Positions 34,676-44,364 are shown, counted from the stretch's first letter. The stretch is 64,000 bases of DNA from CBDFNC01 sp965249895 (GCA_965249895.1 CBDFNC010000005.1:124001-188000); one strand, 5' to 3'. Program-made: numbers and translations. Notes: a model not told the origin generated them from the sequence alone.

Positions 34676-35506
34676 CCGCCCCGACCAGTTTTGCAACGAG
34701 CTCAAATGATGTTGAAAAACTAACTGAGCTGTTCCGGCTACTTTTAATTTGTTCATATCCAGCAACAGATAAAAAAGCCAATTCAGCCGTTGCGGCGCAT
34801 CTTCAGCCAAAAAAGCAGAAAACTCAAACAGGCTAACCTTATTGGTCAACAACTGAGCAAAATGCTCGGGTAACCGTTGGAATACCTGATCATCATTACT
34901 CTGAAGACTTTTTAATACAGCCAAGGGAGCACCCTGATGCAAGCGTAATAAACCTAATTCAACAGATGAATAACCTTGCTGACTAAGCCATTCCAATACC
35001 AGGGTCTCACTGGGGGACGTGATCACCATATGCTGCGTTCTACTGGTTAAGGTAGCCATTAATCGAAACGACGATTCACAGCGAAGTACCAGGTAACTCT
35101 CGGCAGTAGGCTCTTCGAGGGTTTTAAGTAAGGCATTGGACGCAGATTCATTTAACGCTTCAGCGTCTTCGATAATAACGACTTTAGCCCCGCCTTGTTG
35201 AGAGCGCTCCTGTAGTGCAGCATTGATGTGGCGAATTTGATCGACGCTGATGATGCCACTCTTACTCTTCTCGACCAGATATAGATCAGGGTGAGTCCCA
35301 GCTTTAAGGAGTAGGCACGCATGGCAGCGCCGACATGCTTGGCCGTCAACAGGATGATGGCATAAAATTGTTTCATATAACCAGGTGCTGAGTTGTTGCT
35401 TACCCGTACCCTTAACACCGGATATTAATAACCCATGATGCAGCCTTCCTCTGTCCATCTGCTCACTGAGCTGAGCTTGATAAGGCGCTAACCAGGGGTA
35501 ATTCAA
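34664..35506 (-). CDS. holB: DNA polymerase III subunit delta-prime (3' end frameshifted)
   Basis: A clamp-loader subunit needed for replication. The ATPase-like domain shows GVKGTGKQQLS (P-loop relic), the zinc-module cysteines (CHHPVDGQACRRCHAC), VIIEDAEALNESASNALLKTLEEP and the collar region. The in-frame product has 280 residues and ends in an unrelated tail (SSLQNWSGRSVP), while the proper C-terminus lies downstream in another frame. An essential gene is unlikely to be broken, so a sequencing error or compensating frameshift should be considered. It overlaps tmk by 4 bases and precedes tatD as in E. coli. Confidence 0.88.
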   Translation of the reverse strand: MNYPWLAPYQAQLSEQMDRGRLHHGLLISGVKGTGKQQLSTWLYETILCHHPVDGQACRRCHACLLLKAGTHPDLYLVEKSKSGIISVDQIRHINAALQERSQQGGAKVVIIEDAEALNESASNALLKTLEEPTAESYLVLRCESSFRLMATLTSRTQHMVITSPSETLVLEWLSQQGYSSVELGLLRLHQGAPLAVLKSLQSNDDQVFQRLPEHFAQLLTNKVSLFEFSAFLAEDAPQRLNWLFYLLLDMNKLKVAGTAQLVFQHHLSSLQNWSGRSVP

Positions 35507-36135
35507 GGTAACAAACCTGTTGACGTCTCCAGCGCATTTAGTACCGCCAGCTTTACCTCGTCGAGAGATTTCGATGCGTCTATGGTTATCGCATTTTCAT
35601 CCTGATTAACCAGAGATAAATACGTTTGCCGGGTACGATGGAAAAATGCTACAGCTTGTTGCTCAATACGGTCCAACTCTCCCCTTTGCCTTGCACGCTG
35701 CAAACCCAGCTCCGGAGAGATATCCATATAGATAGTGAGATCCGGTTTAAAATCTCCTAATACAGCATCGCTGATAGCCTGGATCAGACTCAGTTCGATA
35801 CCGCGCCCTCCTCCCTGGTACGCTAACGAAGACAAGTTATGTCGGTCGCCCACCACATAAGCACCCTGGTGCAAGGCGGGCTTGATTTTAGTCTCAACCA
35901 GCTGTACCCGGGCTGCGTACATAAGCAGCAACTCTGATTTGTCGCTAAGCTCCTCTTCATGAGACTCTTTCACCAGGGCACGCATTTTTTCAGCCAGTGG
36001 GGTGCCGCCGGGCTCCCTGGTGTTCTCAATATGTGAAATGCCCTTTTCTTGCAGCCACTGGTTGATCACACTAACCGCTGTACTTTTTCCGGCCCCTTCC
36101 AGGCCCTCGATAACGATAAACTTACCTTTACTCAT
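35503..36135 (-). CDS. tmk: Thymidylate kinase
   Basis: Phosphorylates dTMP to dTDP. 210 residues with P-loop GLEGAGKST (about 10-18), the DRX-type motif in GDRHNLSSLAYQG, and the lid region with ARQRGELDRIE. ATG at 36135 (MSKGKFIVIEGLEG). It is part of the pabC-mltG-tmk-holB-tatD run and overlaps holB by 4 bases. Confidence 0.95.
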   Translation of the reverse strand: MSKGKFIVIEGLEGAGKSTAVSVINQWLQEKGISHIENTREPGGTPLAEKMRALVKESHEEELSDKSELLLMYAARVQLVETKIKPALHQGAYVVGDRHNLSSLAYQGGGRGIELSLIQAISDAVLGDFKPDLTIYMDISPELGLQRARQRGELDRIEQQAVAFFHRTRQTYLSLVNQDENAITIDASKSLDEVKLAVLNALETSTGLLP

Positions 36136-36168
36136 GTATTCCTCAAATTTAATCTTCTGACCGCGCTG

Positions 36169-37173
36169 CTACTTGCCCAGAATGTACTTGCGCACGGCTC
36201 TGTTGTGTTCTTTCAGGGATTTGGAAAAATAGTGCTGGCCATTTCCCTTACTCACAAAATACAAAAACTTAGTCTGCGCCGGATGCAGCGCCGCATCGAT
36301 GGAGGCAGGTCCTGGCATGGCGATGGGTGTTGGCGGTAAGCCGTTGATCACATAAGTGTTGTAAGCCGTTTTGGCACGCAGATCCTTACGCCTGATATTA
36401 CCGTCGAAGCTGTCCCCCATTCCGTAGATAACTGTCGGGTCGGTTTGCAATCGCATCCCTTTGCGCAACCGGTTAATAAATACGGAAGAAACTGTAGTTC
36501 GCTCATCCCCATAGCCGGTTTCCTTCTCAATAATAGATGCCAGGATCAGCGCCTCATAAGGGCTTTTTAACGGTAAATCCTTTTGCCTGTTTTGCCAGCT
36601 TTCCATCAAATAGCGTTGCTGACGTTGATATGCCCTTTTCACTATTTCCAGCGAACTGGTGTTATCCGTGTAGTAGTAAGTCTGGGGTTGCAGTAAACCT
36701 TCTAACTTTTCATGTTTGCCGTTGATCACATGTGCCAACGCCTTCTCGTCGTCCAGCTGCTGGCTTTTTATGATCCCCTGCAGCCCTGCCAGTTGCTGGC
36801 GCCACTCTTTAAAGGTAATTCCTTCAACAAAGGTGACCGCAAACTGATGCTCTTTACCGCTGATCACCTGGTTTAGTATGTCATACAGGCTCCAGTCGGA
36901 CTGCAGCATAAAAGTCCCTGATTTAATCCTGGTCAATTCTGGGTGTAACCTGCCAAACCAGGGCATCAACTCCACATCATCCATTAAACCCTGCTCAGCC
37001 AGCAGTCGGCCAAACGCTGTAAAATGAGTGCCTTTGGGCACCTTTAAAAGTTGTTCTTGTTTTACTCTTGGAGCGGCGGCAAACTGCTCTACGGTGTTGT
37101 GTCCGTAAAAAAGGCCTGCCGCAGCGAAGATAAGCAATACTAGGACGGAAATAACAGATTTCTTAAACATCAA
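36169..37173 (-). CDS. mltG: Endolytic murein transglycosylase MltG
   Basis: Cuts nascent peptidoglycan strands and helps end glycan elongation. 334 residues with an N-terminal membrane anchor (about 8-22), a LysM-like region, and a YceG-fold catalytic part with the active Glu in ASIIEKETGYGDER and the conserved LQTDPTVIYGMG and GLPPTPIAMPG. It overlaps pabC by 11 bases, so it is translationally coupled. Confidence 0.95.
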   Translation of the reverse strand: MMFKKSVISVLVLLIFAAAGLFYGHNTVEQFAAAPRVKQEQLLKVPKGTHFTAFGRLLAEQGLMDDVELMPWFGRLHPELTRIKSGTFMLQSDWSLYDILNQVISGKEHQFAVTFVEGITFKEWRQQLAGLQGIIKSQQLDDEKALAHVINGKHEKLEGLLQPQTYYYTDNTSSLEIVKRAYQRQQRYLMESWQNRQKDLPLKSPYEALILASIIEKETGYGDERTTVSSVFINRLRKGMRLQTDPTVIYGMGDSFDGNIRRKDLRAKTAYNTYVINGLPPTPIAMPGPASIDAALHPAQTKFLYFVSKGNGQHYFSKSLKEHNRAVRKYILGK

Positions 37174-37969
37174 GGATCTCTTTCTGCAGACGTCGACATA
37201 GTTTACCTATATCGAAGTGACGCATTTTATACTGGGAAACAGGAACAATTCCCATCAATGAATTACTGATAAACACTTCTTCGGCGGTGATCAGGCTATC
37301 TGCGCTGGCATGAATTTGCTTGTAAGGAATGTCTTTTTGTTCGGCCATGCGGTGAATTTGTTTTTGCATGACGCCATTAATACCGGCCCTGTCCAGCATA
37401 GGGGTAAAAATAACACCGGCTTTTACCCAATATAAATTGGCGGTACAGGTTTCCACCATCACACCGGCTTCATCACAAACCAGGCCTTCAACGGCATTGT
37501 TCTCTTCAAGCTCTCGCTTAATCATTACCTGATCGAGGCGATTGAGGGTCTTAAGTCCGGCTAGCTTGGTATTGGATCCAATAGTAAACTGGCAAGCATA
37601 CAACTTGATGCCCTGCTGCCGCCATTGACTATAAAAGTCAGGGTATGGGTGAACAGAAACTATCCGTGTTGGTTCAAAGCAGTCTTGCGTACTGTATCCT
37701 CGCCCACCGGCCCCACGGGTGATCACTACCTTTAACACGCCAATATCTGTATTGGCTGCTATTTGTTGGCACTCCCGAGTGAGTTTCTCCCAGGAAATAT
37801 CGGTAATAAACAAACGCTGAGCACAATCCTCAAGACGAGCCAGGTGATCGTGCCAATGTAATATTGTGCCGCTGGTTATCTTTGCTGTGGTAAAAAAACC
37901 ATCTCCGAATGCCAACCCCCGATCGTTTACAGCCAGGGTCTGTGACGCTATTCCATTAATTAAATACAT
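37163..37969 (-). CDS. pabC: Aminodeoxychorismate lyase
   Basis: A PLP enzyme converting 4-amino-4-deoxychorismate to 4-aminobenzoate for folate synthesis. 268 residues (E. coli 269). RGLAFGDGFFTTAK is the N-terminal signature, and the PLP lysine lies in AGLKTLNRLDQV. The ATG at 37969 (MYLINGIASQTLAV) is chosen because it matches the family start; a longer frame to 37996 would run into the terminator downstream of fabF. Confidence 0.93.
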   Translation of the reverse strand: MYLINGIASQTLAVNDRGLAFGDGFFTTAKITSGTILHWHDHLARLEDCAQRLFITDISWEKLTRECQQIAANTDIGVLKVVITRGAGGRGYSTQDCFEPTRIVSVHPYPDFYSQWRQQGIKLYACQFTIGSNTKLAGLKTLNRLDQVMIKRELEENNAVEGLVCDEAGVMVETCTANLYWVKAGVIFTPMLDRAGINGVMQKQIHRMAEQKDIPYKQIHASADSLITAEEVFISNSLMGIVPVSQYKMRHFDIGKLCRRLQKEILDV

Positions 37970-37981
37970 ACTTCCAGATAC

Positions 37982-38015
37982 AAAAAAGCCCGACACCAGA
38001 GCGTATCAGGCTTTA
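37982..38015 (-). terminator. Terminator after fabF
   Basis: An imperfect stem with outer arms AAAGCC / GGCTTT and inner pairing TGATAC / GTGTCG, followed by T6 on the minus strand, between fabF and pabC. It may reduce transcription into pabC and the downstream genes without isolating them. Confidence 0.75.
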
Positions 38016-38034
38016 GGTTTCGAAAACAGCGTTT

Positions 38035-39273
38035 CTAGCTTCGCTTAAACACCAGCGAGCCATTGGTTCCGCCGAAGCCAAACGAGTTGGATAGCGCATA
38101 CTCAAATGACGCCTTTCTCGCTTTATGAGCAACGTAATCCAGGTCGCAACCATCATCTGGGTTATCCAGGTTGATGGTCGGTGGTGCCACTTGATCCCGT
38201 AACGCCAGCAAGGTGAAGATCGCTTCTATGGCGCCCGCGGCGCCCAGCAGGTGGCCGGTCATGGATTTGGTGGAACTCACCAATAACTGATTAGCGGATT
38301 CACCGAATACAGCTTTGACAGCCTGAGTTTCTGCGACATCACCCGCGGGGGTAGACGTACCATGGGCATTAATATAACCCAGCTGCGCTGGTTTAATACC
38401 CGCATCTCTTATGGCGTTCTCCATCGAACCTGCCGCACCTTCACCGTCAGCTGGCGGTGAAGTCATATGGAATGCATCTCCACTCATACCAAAACCGACA
38501 AACTCGCCATAAATCTTGGCGCCGCGAGCCTTGGCGTGTTCGTACTCTTCTAACACCAGAACACCGGCGCCATCGCCTAATACAAAGCCATCTCTGTCTT
38601 TGTCCCAGGGGCGGCTGGCCTTTTCTGGCTCTTCGTTACGGGTGGATAAAGCCCTGGCTGCGCCAAAGCCGCCCATACCAAGTTCGGTGGACGCTTTTTC
38701 CGCACCACCTGCCAGCATCACGTCCGCATCACCATATTGGATCATGCGTGCGGCCATACCTATGCTGTGTGTACCCGTGGTACACGCTGTGGTAATAGCA
38801 ATATTCGGACCTTTCAATCCCTTAAGAATGGAAACATGCCCAGACACCATATTAATAATGGTGGAAGGAACAAAAAACGGGCTGATTTTGCGAGGGCCAC
38901 TTTTTTCCAGGCTAAGAGCATTTTGCTCAATCAGACCTAAACCGCCGATACCTGAGCCAATCGCTACGCCAATTCTGGTCGCATTTTCATCGGTAATTTC
39001 AATACCAGAGTCGTCCAGCGCCTGAAGCGCCGCTACTACTCCGTACTGAATAAATAGGTCCATCTTCCGCGCATCTTTACGGGAAAGAAAGTCTTCTACA
39101 TTGAAATCTTTAATGAGACCAGCAAATTTGGTGGGATACGCTTCAGTATCGAAATGTTCGATAGCACTGATGCCACTTTTTCCCTGTTGTACTGCTTGCC
39201 AGGATCCTTCGACTGTATTACCAACCGGGGATAACATTCCCAGGCCCGTAACTACCACTCTGCGCTTTGACAC
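38035..39273 (-). CDS. fabF: 3-oxoacyl-[ACP] synthase II
   Basis: Elongating condensing enzyme of type II fatty acid synthesis. 412 residues with the thiolase-fold triad: Cys in ITTACTTGTHS (near 164), His in NAHGTSTPAGD (near 304) and His in TKSMTGHLLGAAG (near 341). ATG at 39273 (MSKRRVVVTGLGMLSPVGN). It follows acpP with a terminator between, as in E. coli. Confidence 0.97.
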   Translation of the reverse strand: MSKRRVVVTGLGMLSPVGNTVEGSWQAVQQGKSGISAIEHFDTEAYPTKFAGLIKDFNVEDFLSRKDARKMDLFIQYGVVAALQALDDSGIEITDENATRIGVAIGSGIGGLGLIEQNALSLEKSGPRKISPFFVPSTIINMVSGHVSILKGLKGPNIAITTACTTGTHSIGMAARMIQYGDADVMLAGGAEKASTELGMGGFGAARALSTRNEEPEKASRPWDKDRDGFVLGDGAGVLVLEEYEHAKARGAKIYGEFVGFGMSGDAFHMTSPPADGEGAAGSMENAIRDAGIKPAQLGYINAHGTSTPAGDVAETQAVKAVFGESANQLLVSSTKSMTGHLLGAAGAIEAIFTLLALRDQVAPPTINLDNPDDGCDLDYVAHKARKASFEYALSNSFGFGGTNGSLVFKRS

Positions 39274-39363
39274 GTATGAATCTCCGGATTGTAAATTTTG
39301 TGAGGGGGATCAAGAAGTAGCCTGGTCAATATTGTCGACTCTGCTGTCGCTCTTGATGGGCCC

Positions 39364-39393
39364 GATAAATAAAAGGCGGTCCTAAGACCGCCT
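39364..39393 (-). terminator. Terminator after acpP
   Basis: A perfect 8-bp stem AGGCGGTC / GACCGCCT with a 4-base loop, then TTTTATTTAT on the minus strand. It partly separates the highly expressed acpP from fabF. Confidence 0.8.
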
Positions 39394-39414
39394 CAAAAAA
39401 CTGCGACTAATAAA

Positions 39415-39651
39415 TTAGTCGTTGTTTGCTTGTACGTAATCGATGGCTGCCTGAACTGTGGTGATTTTCTCGGCTTCCTCGTCTGGGATCTCTGTGTCGA
39501 ATTCTTCTTCCAGCGCCATTACTAGCTCAACAGTATCAAGGGAATCCGCGCCCAAATCATCTACGAAAGAAGCTTCGTTTTTAACTTCGTCTTCTTTAAC
39601 GCCTAGTTGTTCTACGATGATCTTTTTTACGCGTTCTTCGATGTTACTCAT
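39415..39651 (-). CDS. acpP: Acyl carrier protein
   Basis: A 78-residue acidic carrier of fatty acyl chains. The phosphopantetheine site is Ser37 in GADSLDTVE. The ATG at 39651 (MSNIEERVKKII) is chosen over the TTG 6 bases upstream, because it gives the universal N-terminus and has AAAGGAAAAAA upstream. Confidence 0.98.
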   Translation of the reverse strand: MSNIEERVKKIIVEQLGVKEDEVKNEASFVDDLGADSLDTVELVMALEEEFDTEIPDEEAEKITTVQAAIDYVQANND

Positions 39652-39810
39652 GATCAATTTTTTCCTTTAGAAAATACGCTTTTGCGTCGAGTTGCGATAG
39701 TGTATTCCATCGCTTAAAAGTTTCAAGTCTGAGAGTGCTGGTCTAACCACATTTTTCGTGATTTCAATCCAAAAACTACAATTATTCCACACTCTGTTAA
39801 CAATATGGGC

Positions 39811-40545
39811 TCACACCATATACATACCACCGTTAACGTGCAAGGTTTCACCGGTGATATATGCAGCACCGTCAGACGCTAAAAAACTGACAGTGGCCGC
39901 AATTTCTTTCACATCGCCTAAACGACCGGCAGGCACCTGGCTTAAAATACCGTCGCGCTGCTGGTCATTTAGCGCACGAGTCATGTCTGTCTCAATAAAA
40001 CCAGGGGCAACTGCATTCACAGTAATGCCACGGGATGCCACTTCACGGGCCAGGGATTTAGTAAACCCAATAACACCCGCCTTTGCTGCGGCATAGTTTG
40101 CCTGACCGGCGTTACCCATAGTACCAACCACAGAGCCTATGCTGATGATTCGACCATTACGTTTTTTCATCATGGCGCGAAGCACTGCTTTGCTCAATCT
40201 GAACACAGAAGTGAGGTTGGTATCCATGATATCCATCCATTCGTCTTCTTTCATGCGCAACATCAAGTTGTCTCTGGTAATACCAGCATTATTCACTAAT
40301 ACATCGATATCGCCATAATTGGCTTTAATGTCTTTGAACAATTGTTCGATGGAAGCCTGCTCTGTGACATTCAGTACTAAACCCTGGCCTTTCTCGCCCA
40401 GGTATTCAGTGATTGCCGCCGCGCCTTTTTCGCTGGTTGCGGTTCCGATCACGGCTGCACCCTGTGATGCAAAGCTCTCAGCAACTGCTCGACCAATACC
40501 GCGACTAGCACCTGTTACCAATACCACTTTACCTTCGAAGCTCAT
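39811..40545 (-). CDS. fabG: 3-oxoacyl-[ACP] reductase
   Basis: NADPH-dependent reductase of the fatty acid cycle, short-chain dehydrogenase fold, 244 residues. It has the nucleotide motif GASRGIG (near 12-18), NNAG, and the catalytic Ser (SIGSVVG), Tyr and Lys (YAAAKAG). It lies between fabD and acpP. Confidence 0.97.
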   Translation of the reverse strand: MSFEGKVVLVTGASRGIGRAVAESFASQGAAVIGTATSEKGAAAITEYLGEKGQGLVLNVTEQASIEQLFKDIKANYGDIDVLVNNAGITRDNLMLRMKEDEWMDIMDTNLTSVFRLSKAVLRAMMKKRNGRIISIGSVVGTMGNAGQANYAAAKAGVIGFTKSLAREVASRGITVNAVAPGFIETDMTRALNDQQRDGILSQVPAGRLGDVKEIAATVSFLASDGAAYITGETLHVNGGMYMV

Positions 40546-40566
40546 GCTTGTTATTCCTTCTTATTC

Positions 40567-41502
40567 TTAATTAAAAGTAGCCAGGGCTTTTTCTAAACCG
40601 GCGTTATCATTTACCGCCAGTGCGCCAATCTTCTTATTAATACGTCTGACCAGGCCGGACAGCACCTTGCCCGGGCCAGTTTCAATTTCAAGCTCAATGC
40701 CTTGCTCAGCTAATTTTTCTACAGTTTCCGTCCAGCGAACCGGGCTATATAGCTGACGAACCAGTGCATCTTTAATCCGCTCAGGATCTGTCTCGGCCAC
40801 CACATCGACATTATTGATAACTGCAATAGAGGGTGAATTAACGTCGAGTTCAGATAGCGCCTGAGCCAATTTTTCCGCAGCGGGTTTCATCAGCGCGCAA
40901 TGAGAAGGCACGCTGACAGGCAGCGGTAATACACGCTTAGCACCGGCGTCTTTACACAATAACCCCGCACGCTCAACGGCTTCCTTGTTACCCGCAATAA
41001 CCACCTGGCCAGGCGAGTTATAATTTACCGGAGACACTACCTGCTCTTGTGCCGCACTTTCACAGGCAGAGGCGATGGACTCGTTATCCAAGCCAATGAC
41101 AGCAGCCATGGCGCCTACTCCAGCAGGCACTGCTTGCTGCATCAACTCACCGCGAAGTTGGACCAACTTGATGGCGGATTTAAATTCAATAGCGCCGGCA
41201 CATACTAATGCCGAATACTCACCTAAGCTGTGTCCGGCCATAACCTCAGGTAGCACACCACCCTGTTGCCGCCAGACGCGAAATATGGCGACTGATGCCG
41301 CTAACAGGGCAGGCTGGGTATTATTGGTTTTATTCAGTTCTTCCAATGGGCCGTTTTGCACCAGCTCCCACAAATCAAAACCCAGGGCTTCACTGGCTTC
41401 TTTATACGTGTCGATAACCAGGTTATGTGATTCAGCCAGTTCACTTAACATACCTACGGTTTGCGAGCCTTGGCCCGGAAACGCAAGAAAGAATTGAGTC
41501 AT
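40567..41502 (-). CDS. fabD: Malonyl-CoA:ACP transacylase
   Basis: Loads malonate onto ACP. 311 residues. The nucleophile is Ser in GHSLGEYSAL (near 92), with FPGQGSQ at the N-terminus and the catalytic His in VPSHCALM (near 200). It sits between fabH and fabG as in the standard cluster. Confidence 0.97.
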   Translation of the reverse strand: MTQFFLAFPGQGSQTVGMLSELAESHNLVIDTYKEASEALGFDLWELVQNGPLEELNKTNNTQPALLAASVAIFRVWRQQGGVLPEVMAGHSLGEYSALVCAGAIEFKSAIKLVQLRGELMQQAVPAGVGAMAAVIGLDNESIASACESAAQEQVVSPVNYNSPGQVVIAGNKEAVERAGLLCKDAGAKRVLPLPVSVPSHCALMKPAAEKLAQALSELDVNSPSIAVINNVDVVAETDPERIKDALVRQLYSPVRWTETVEKLAEQGIELEIETGPGKVLSGLVRRINKKIGALAVNDNAGLEKALATFN

Positions 41503-41529
41503 ATCAACTTCCCTAAATTTGTTTAACCA

Positions 41530-42489
41530 TTACATCCGGACTAAGGCCGAGCCCCAGGCAAATCCACCGCCAAAGGCTTCCAACAGGACAAGATGACCCG
41601 GCTTAATACGCCCATCACGCAACCCTTCATCTAGTGCGAGAGGCACAGAGGCCGCAGATGTATTACCGTGCTTTTGCAGGGTCAGGATCACTTTCTCCAT
41701 CGGCATATTCAATTTCTTGGCCGTGGCTTTAATAATGCGGAAGTTGGCCTGGTGCGGCACCAACCAGTCAAGCTCTGACTTATCGATATTATTCGCAGCC
41801 AGGGTCTGCTGAACAATTTGGCTTAGCTTAGTAACCGCGACCTTAAAGACTTCATTCCCTTTCATATAAAGGTATGATTCCAACTCACTGCCGGACACGC
41901 CCCGTGCAGGGTTTGGTAATTTGAGCAAGTCACCGTGCTTACCATCGGCGTTCAGGTGGGTGGATAGAATACCCGGCTCTTCGCTGGCACCGATAATTGC
42001 CGCACCCGCACCATCACCAAACAGTATGATAGTACCGCGGTCCGCTGGATCACAAGTATGGGACAATTGATCTGCGCCAACCACCAACACATATTTGGCC
42101 ATACCTGTTTTTACGAAGTTATCACCGACACTTAACGCATAACTAAAACCGGCACATGCTGCCCCTACATCAAATGCTGGTATATTGCCGATACCCAAAA
42201 GATGTTGCAATTCACAGGCAGCCGATGGAAAGGCGTTCTGGTTACTGGTGGTCGCCACCACTATCATATCCAGTTGACTTGCCGTCAAGCCTGCGGCTTC
42301 AAGAGCCTTGTCTGCGGCAGCTTTCGCCATGGAGGCAACGGTATCTTCGGCGGAGGCGATACGACGCTCTTTTATTCCCGTGCGCTCAGTGATCCATTGA
42401 TCACTGGTCTCTACCATCTTTTCGAGATCCTGATTTGAGCGAACGGTTTCCGGTAAGTAACTTCCGGTACCCAAAATTTTACTATACAT
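41530..42489 (-). CDS. fabH: 3-oxoacyl-[ACP] synthase III
   Basis: Starts fatty acid chains by condensing acetyl-CoA with malonyl-ACP. 319 residues. Cys in GAACAGFSYAL (near 112), His in LVPHQANFRI (near 246) and Asn in KHGNTSAASV (near 276) form the active site. It follows plsX with a 6-base gap. Confidence 0.97.
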   Translation of the reverse strand: MYSKILGTGSYLPETVRSNQDLEKMVETSDQWITERTGIKERRIASAEDTVASMAKAAADKALEAAGLTASQLDMIVVATTSNQNAFPSAACELQHLLGIGNIPAFDVGAACAGFSYALSVGDNFVKTGMAKYVLVVGADQLSHTCDPADRGTIILFGDGAGAAIIGASEEPGILSTHLNADGKHGDLLKLPNPARGVSGSELESYLYMKGNEVFKVAVTKLSQIVQQTLAANNIDKSELDWLVPHQANFRIIKATAKKLNMPMEKVILTLQKHGNTSAASVPLALDEGLRDGRIKPGHLVLLEAFGGGFAWGSALVRM

Positions 42490-42495
42490 AAGGAG

Positions 42496-43524
42496 TTAAC
42501 TATCTCTTTCTAGTAATACTGCTTCTAACTTTTCAGTTATCTGAGACGGTACTTGGCGGTCAATTTCTTTTATTGCTTCTTCGATAGCATTGCAGAAGGC
42601 GATTTGATTCGCACTGCCATGGCTTTTTACTACAATGCCACGTAATCCTATCAAACTTGCACCATTATACTGGTCGGGGTTCAGGTGAGACAATTGTCTT
42701 TTGAGACTTGGACCCAGTAAATAACCAATAAATCTGGTAAACCAGTTACGATTTACACCGGCATTAAGCTGATCTTTAAACAGTTTTGCCAGCCCTTCAC
42801 AGGTTTTAAGGGTAATATTACCCACAAACCCGTCCGCTACAATAACATCTGCCTTGGCGGAAAACAGATCATGCCCCTCAATATAACCCACATAGTTAAT
42901 CTGCGGACATTCAGATAATAGCTGCGCGGTTCGTTTTACCTGATCATTGCCTTTTATCTCTTCCTCACCCACATTAAGCAGCGCGACTTTAGGGCTTTTT
43001 AGTCCTTCGACCTTCTCAGCCATGACAGCCCCCATGAGTGCAAACTGGAACAAGCTTTCAGAATCACAACTTATATTGGCGCCCAGATCGAGTAAATAAG
43101 TCTGTCCGTCATTGATATTAGGTATTGAAGAAATCAGTGCAGGCCGATCTACGCCGGGTAACACCTTTAGCACCAGTTTTGACAACGCCATTAAGGCGCC
43201 TGTATTACCGGCGCTGACACAGGCCTGGGCTTTACCTTGATTCACCAACTGCAGCGCTATGCGCATGGACGAGGATCTAAGCCCGCGTACTGCAACCATG
43301 GGTTTATCATTCATGCCGACCGCTTCTGGTGCGTGCACTAGGGTCAAACGAGGGTGATCAAGTAACTGATATTGTTTTAACAACGGACGCAGAACATCTT
43401 GATGTCCAACGGCGAGAATATGTAATCTAGGGGAGGAATTGAGTGCCTGCGCTGCGGCAGGCACTGATACCCGGGGACCTACATCGCCCCCCATGGCATC
43501 GAGCGCGATCGTCAGATCGAGCAA
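42496..43524 (-). CDS. plsX: Phosphate acyltransferase PlsX
   Basis: Converts acyl-ACP to acyl-phosphate for phospholipid synthesis. 342 residues with the hallmark N-terminus IALDAMGGDVGP and later SAGNTGALMAL and ADGFVGNITLK. The start is TTG at 43524 (MLDLTIALDAMGGD); no ATG fits. It lies 13 bases after rpmF, the conserved rpmF-plsX coupling. Confidence 0.96.
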   Translation of the reverse strand: MLDLTIALDAMGGDVGPRVSVPAAAQALNSSPRLHILAVGHQDVLRPLLKQYQLLDHPRLTLVHAPEAVGMNDKPMVAVRGLRSSSMRIALQLVNQGKAQACVSAGNTGALMALSKLVLKVLPGVDRPALISSIPNINDGQTYLLDLGANISCDSESLFQFALMGAVMAEKVEGLKSPKVALLNVGEEEIKGNDQVKRTAQLLSECPQINYVGYIEGHDLFSAKADVIVADGFVGNITLKTCEGLAKLFKDQLNAGVNRNWFTRFIGYLLGPSLKRQLSHLNPDQYNGASLIGLRGIVVKSHGSANQIAFCNAIEEAIKEIDRQVPSQITEKLEAVLLERDS

Positions 43525-43537
43525 GGTAGTCGCCTTA

Positions 43538-43705
43538 CTAGCCGATTACCTTTTTACCGCGGTAGAAACCATCGGCAGAAATGTGGTGACGCAGGTGCGT
43601 TTCACCAGATGTAGCATCTGTTGAAAGCTGAGCTGTGCCGATAGCATCATGTGAACGACGCATGCCGCGTTTTGAGCGACTTTTCTTACTCTTTTGAACA
43701 GCCAT
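43538..43705 (-). CDS. rpmF: 50S ribosomal protein L32
   Basis: A 55-residue basic ribosomal protein: MAVQKSKKSRSKRGMRRSHD at the N-terminus, then HLRHHISADGFYRGKKV at the end. AAGGAGT precedes the ATG. It lies between yceD and plsX, as in nearly all gammaproteobacteria. This version lacks the CxxC zinc pairs found in some L32 proteins. Confidence 0.97.
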   Translation of the reverse strand: MAVQKSKKSRSKRGMRRSHDAIGTAQLSTDATSGETHLRHHISADGFYRGKKVIG

Positions 43706-43717
43706 TGATCTGACTCC

Positions 43718-44239
43718 TTACTTTTTGCTTTTTAAACTATCTAAAACAGCAAATGGGTTAGTGCGCTTCTCTACCTCAATCTCACCAAAACTAATTTCTT
43801 GTTCACTGACACCACAGTCTTCCAATTTATGCATGGCAATAATTGGCAGACTCACCATCAGTTCGTCTTCTATCAGTTCGTAAAGATTGATTTCCCCATT
43901 TTCATCACGTTCAATGGGTTCGTAAGCGCTGGGTAAATTATCAACCGATGCGTTTTCACGCACAGGACTATATATAAATTCGGCGTCGACATGCTGGCTA
44001 AATGGTGCTCCACATCTCTGGCAGGCAAGCTGAACGGTCACCGATGCTTTACCGGTGACAGTATTCAGCCCTTGAATATCCTTACCAAAGGCGAGTGTCA
44101 CTAAGACATCATCTTCGAGACCGAGTGTTGACTCCGTAAGTCGTTCCAGAGTGGCCTTTGGAATAATTGCTTTCCATTCCGACTTTTTCTGGGCAGCGCG
44201 TACGGGATCAACGCTAAGTTGCAATTTTACACTTCGCAT
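43718..44239 (-). CDS. yceD: YceD (DUF177) 23S rRNA accumulation protein
   Basis: A 173-residue protein of the DUF177 family implicated in 23S rRNA accumulation. A cysteine pair occurs at CQRCGAPF (near 94-97), with a second set in the family's acidic C-terminal half (EDCGVSEQE). It is the first gene of the rpmF-plsX-fab cluster, divergent from yceF with a 125-base shared control region. Confidence 0.9.
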   Translation of the reverse strand: MRSVKLQLSVDPVRAAQKKSEWKAIIPKATLERLTESTLGLEDDVLVTLAFGKDIQGLNTVTGKASVTVQLACQRCGAPFSQHVDAEFIYSPVRENASVDNLPSAYEPIERDENGEINLYELIEDELMVSLPIIAMHKLEDCGVSEQEISFGEIEVEKRTNPFAVLDSLKSKK

Positions 44240-44364
44240 AGGGCGCGAATAATATAGCTACAAAGCGTTAGAGTCAAAGGAAAAAGGGGAAATTTTGCCG
44301 GCCATATCGCTTTTAAAAGGAGCTGCCATTAGAATGCTTACAAACAACACAAATAACGGGTTAA

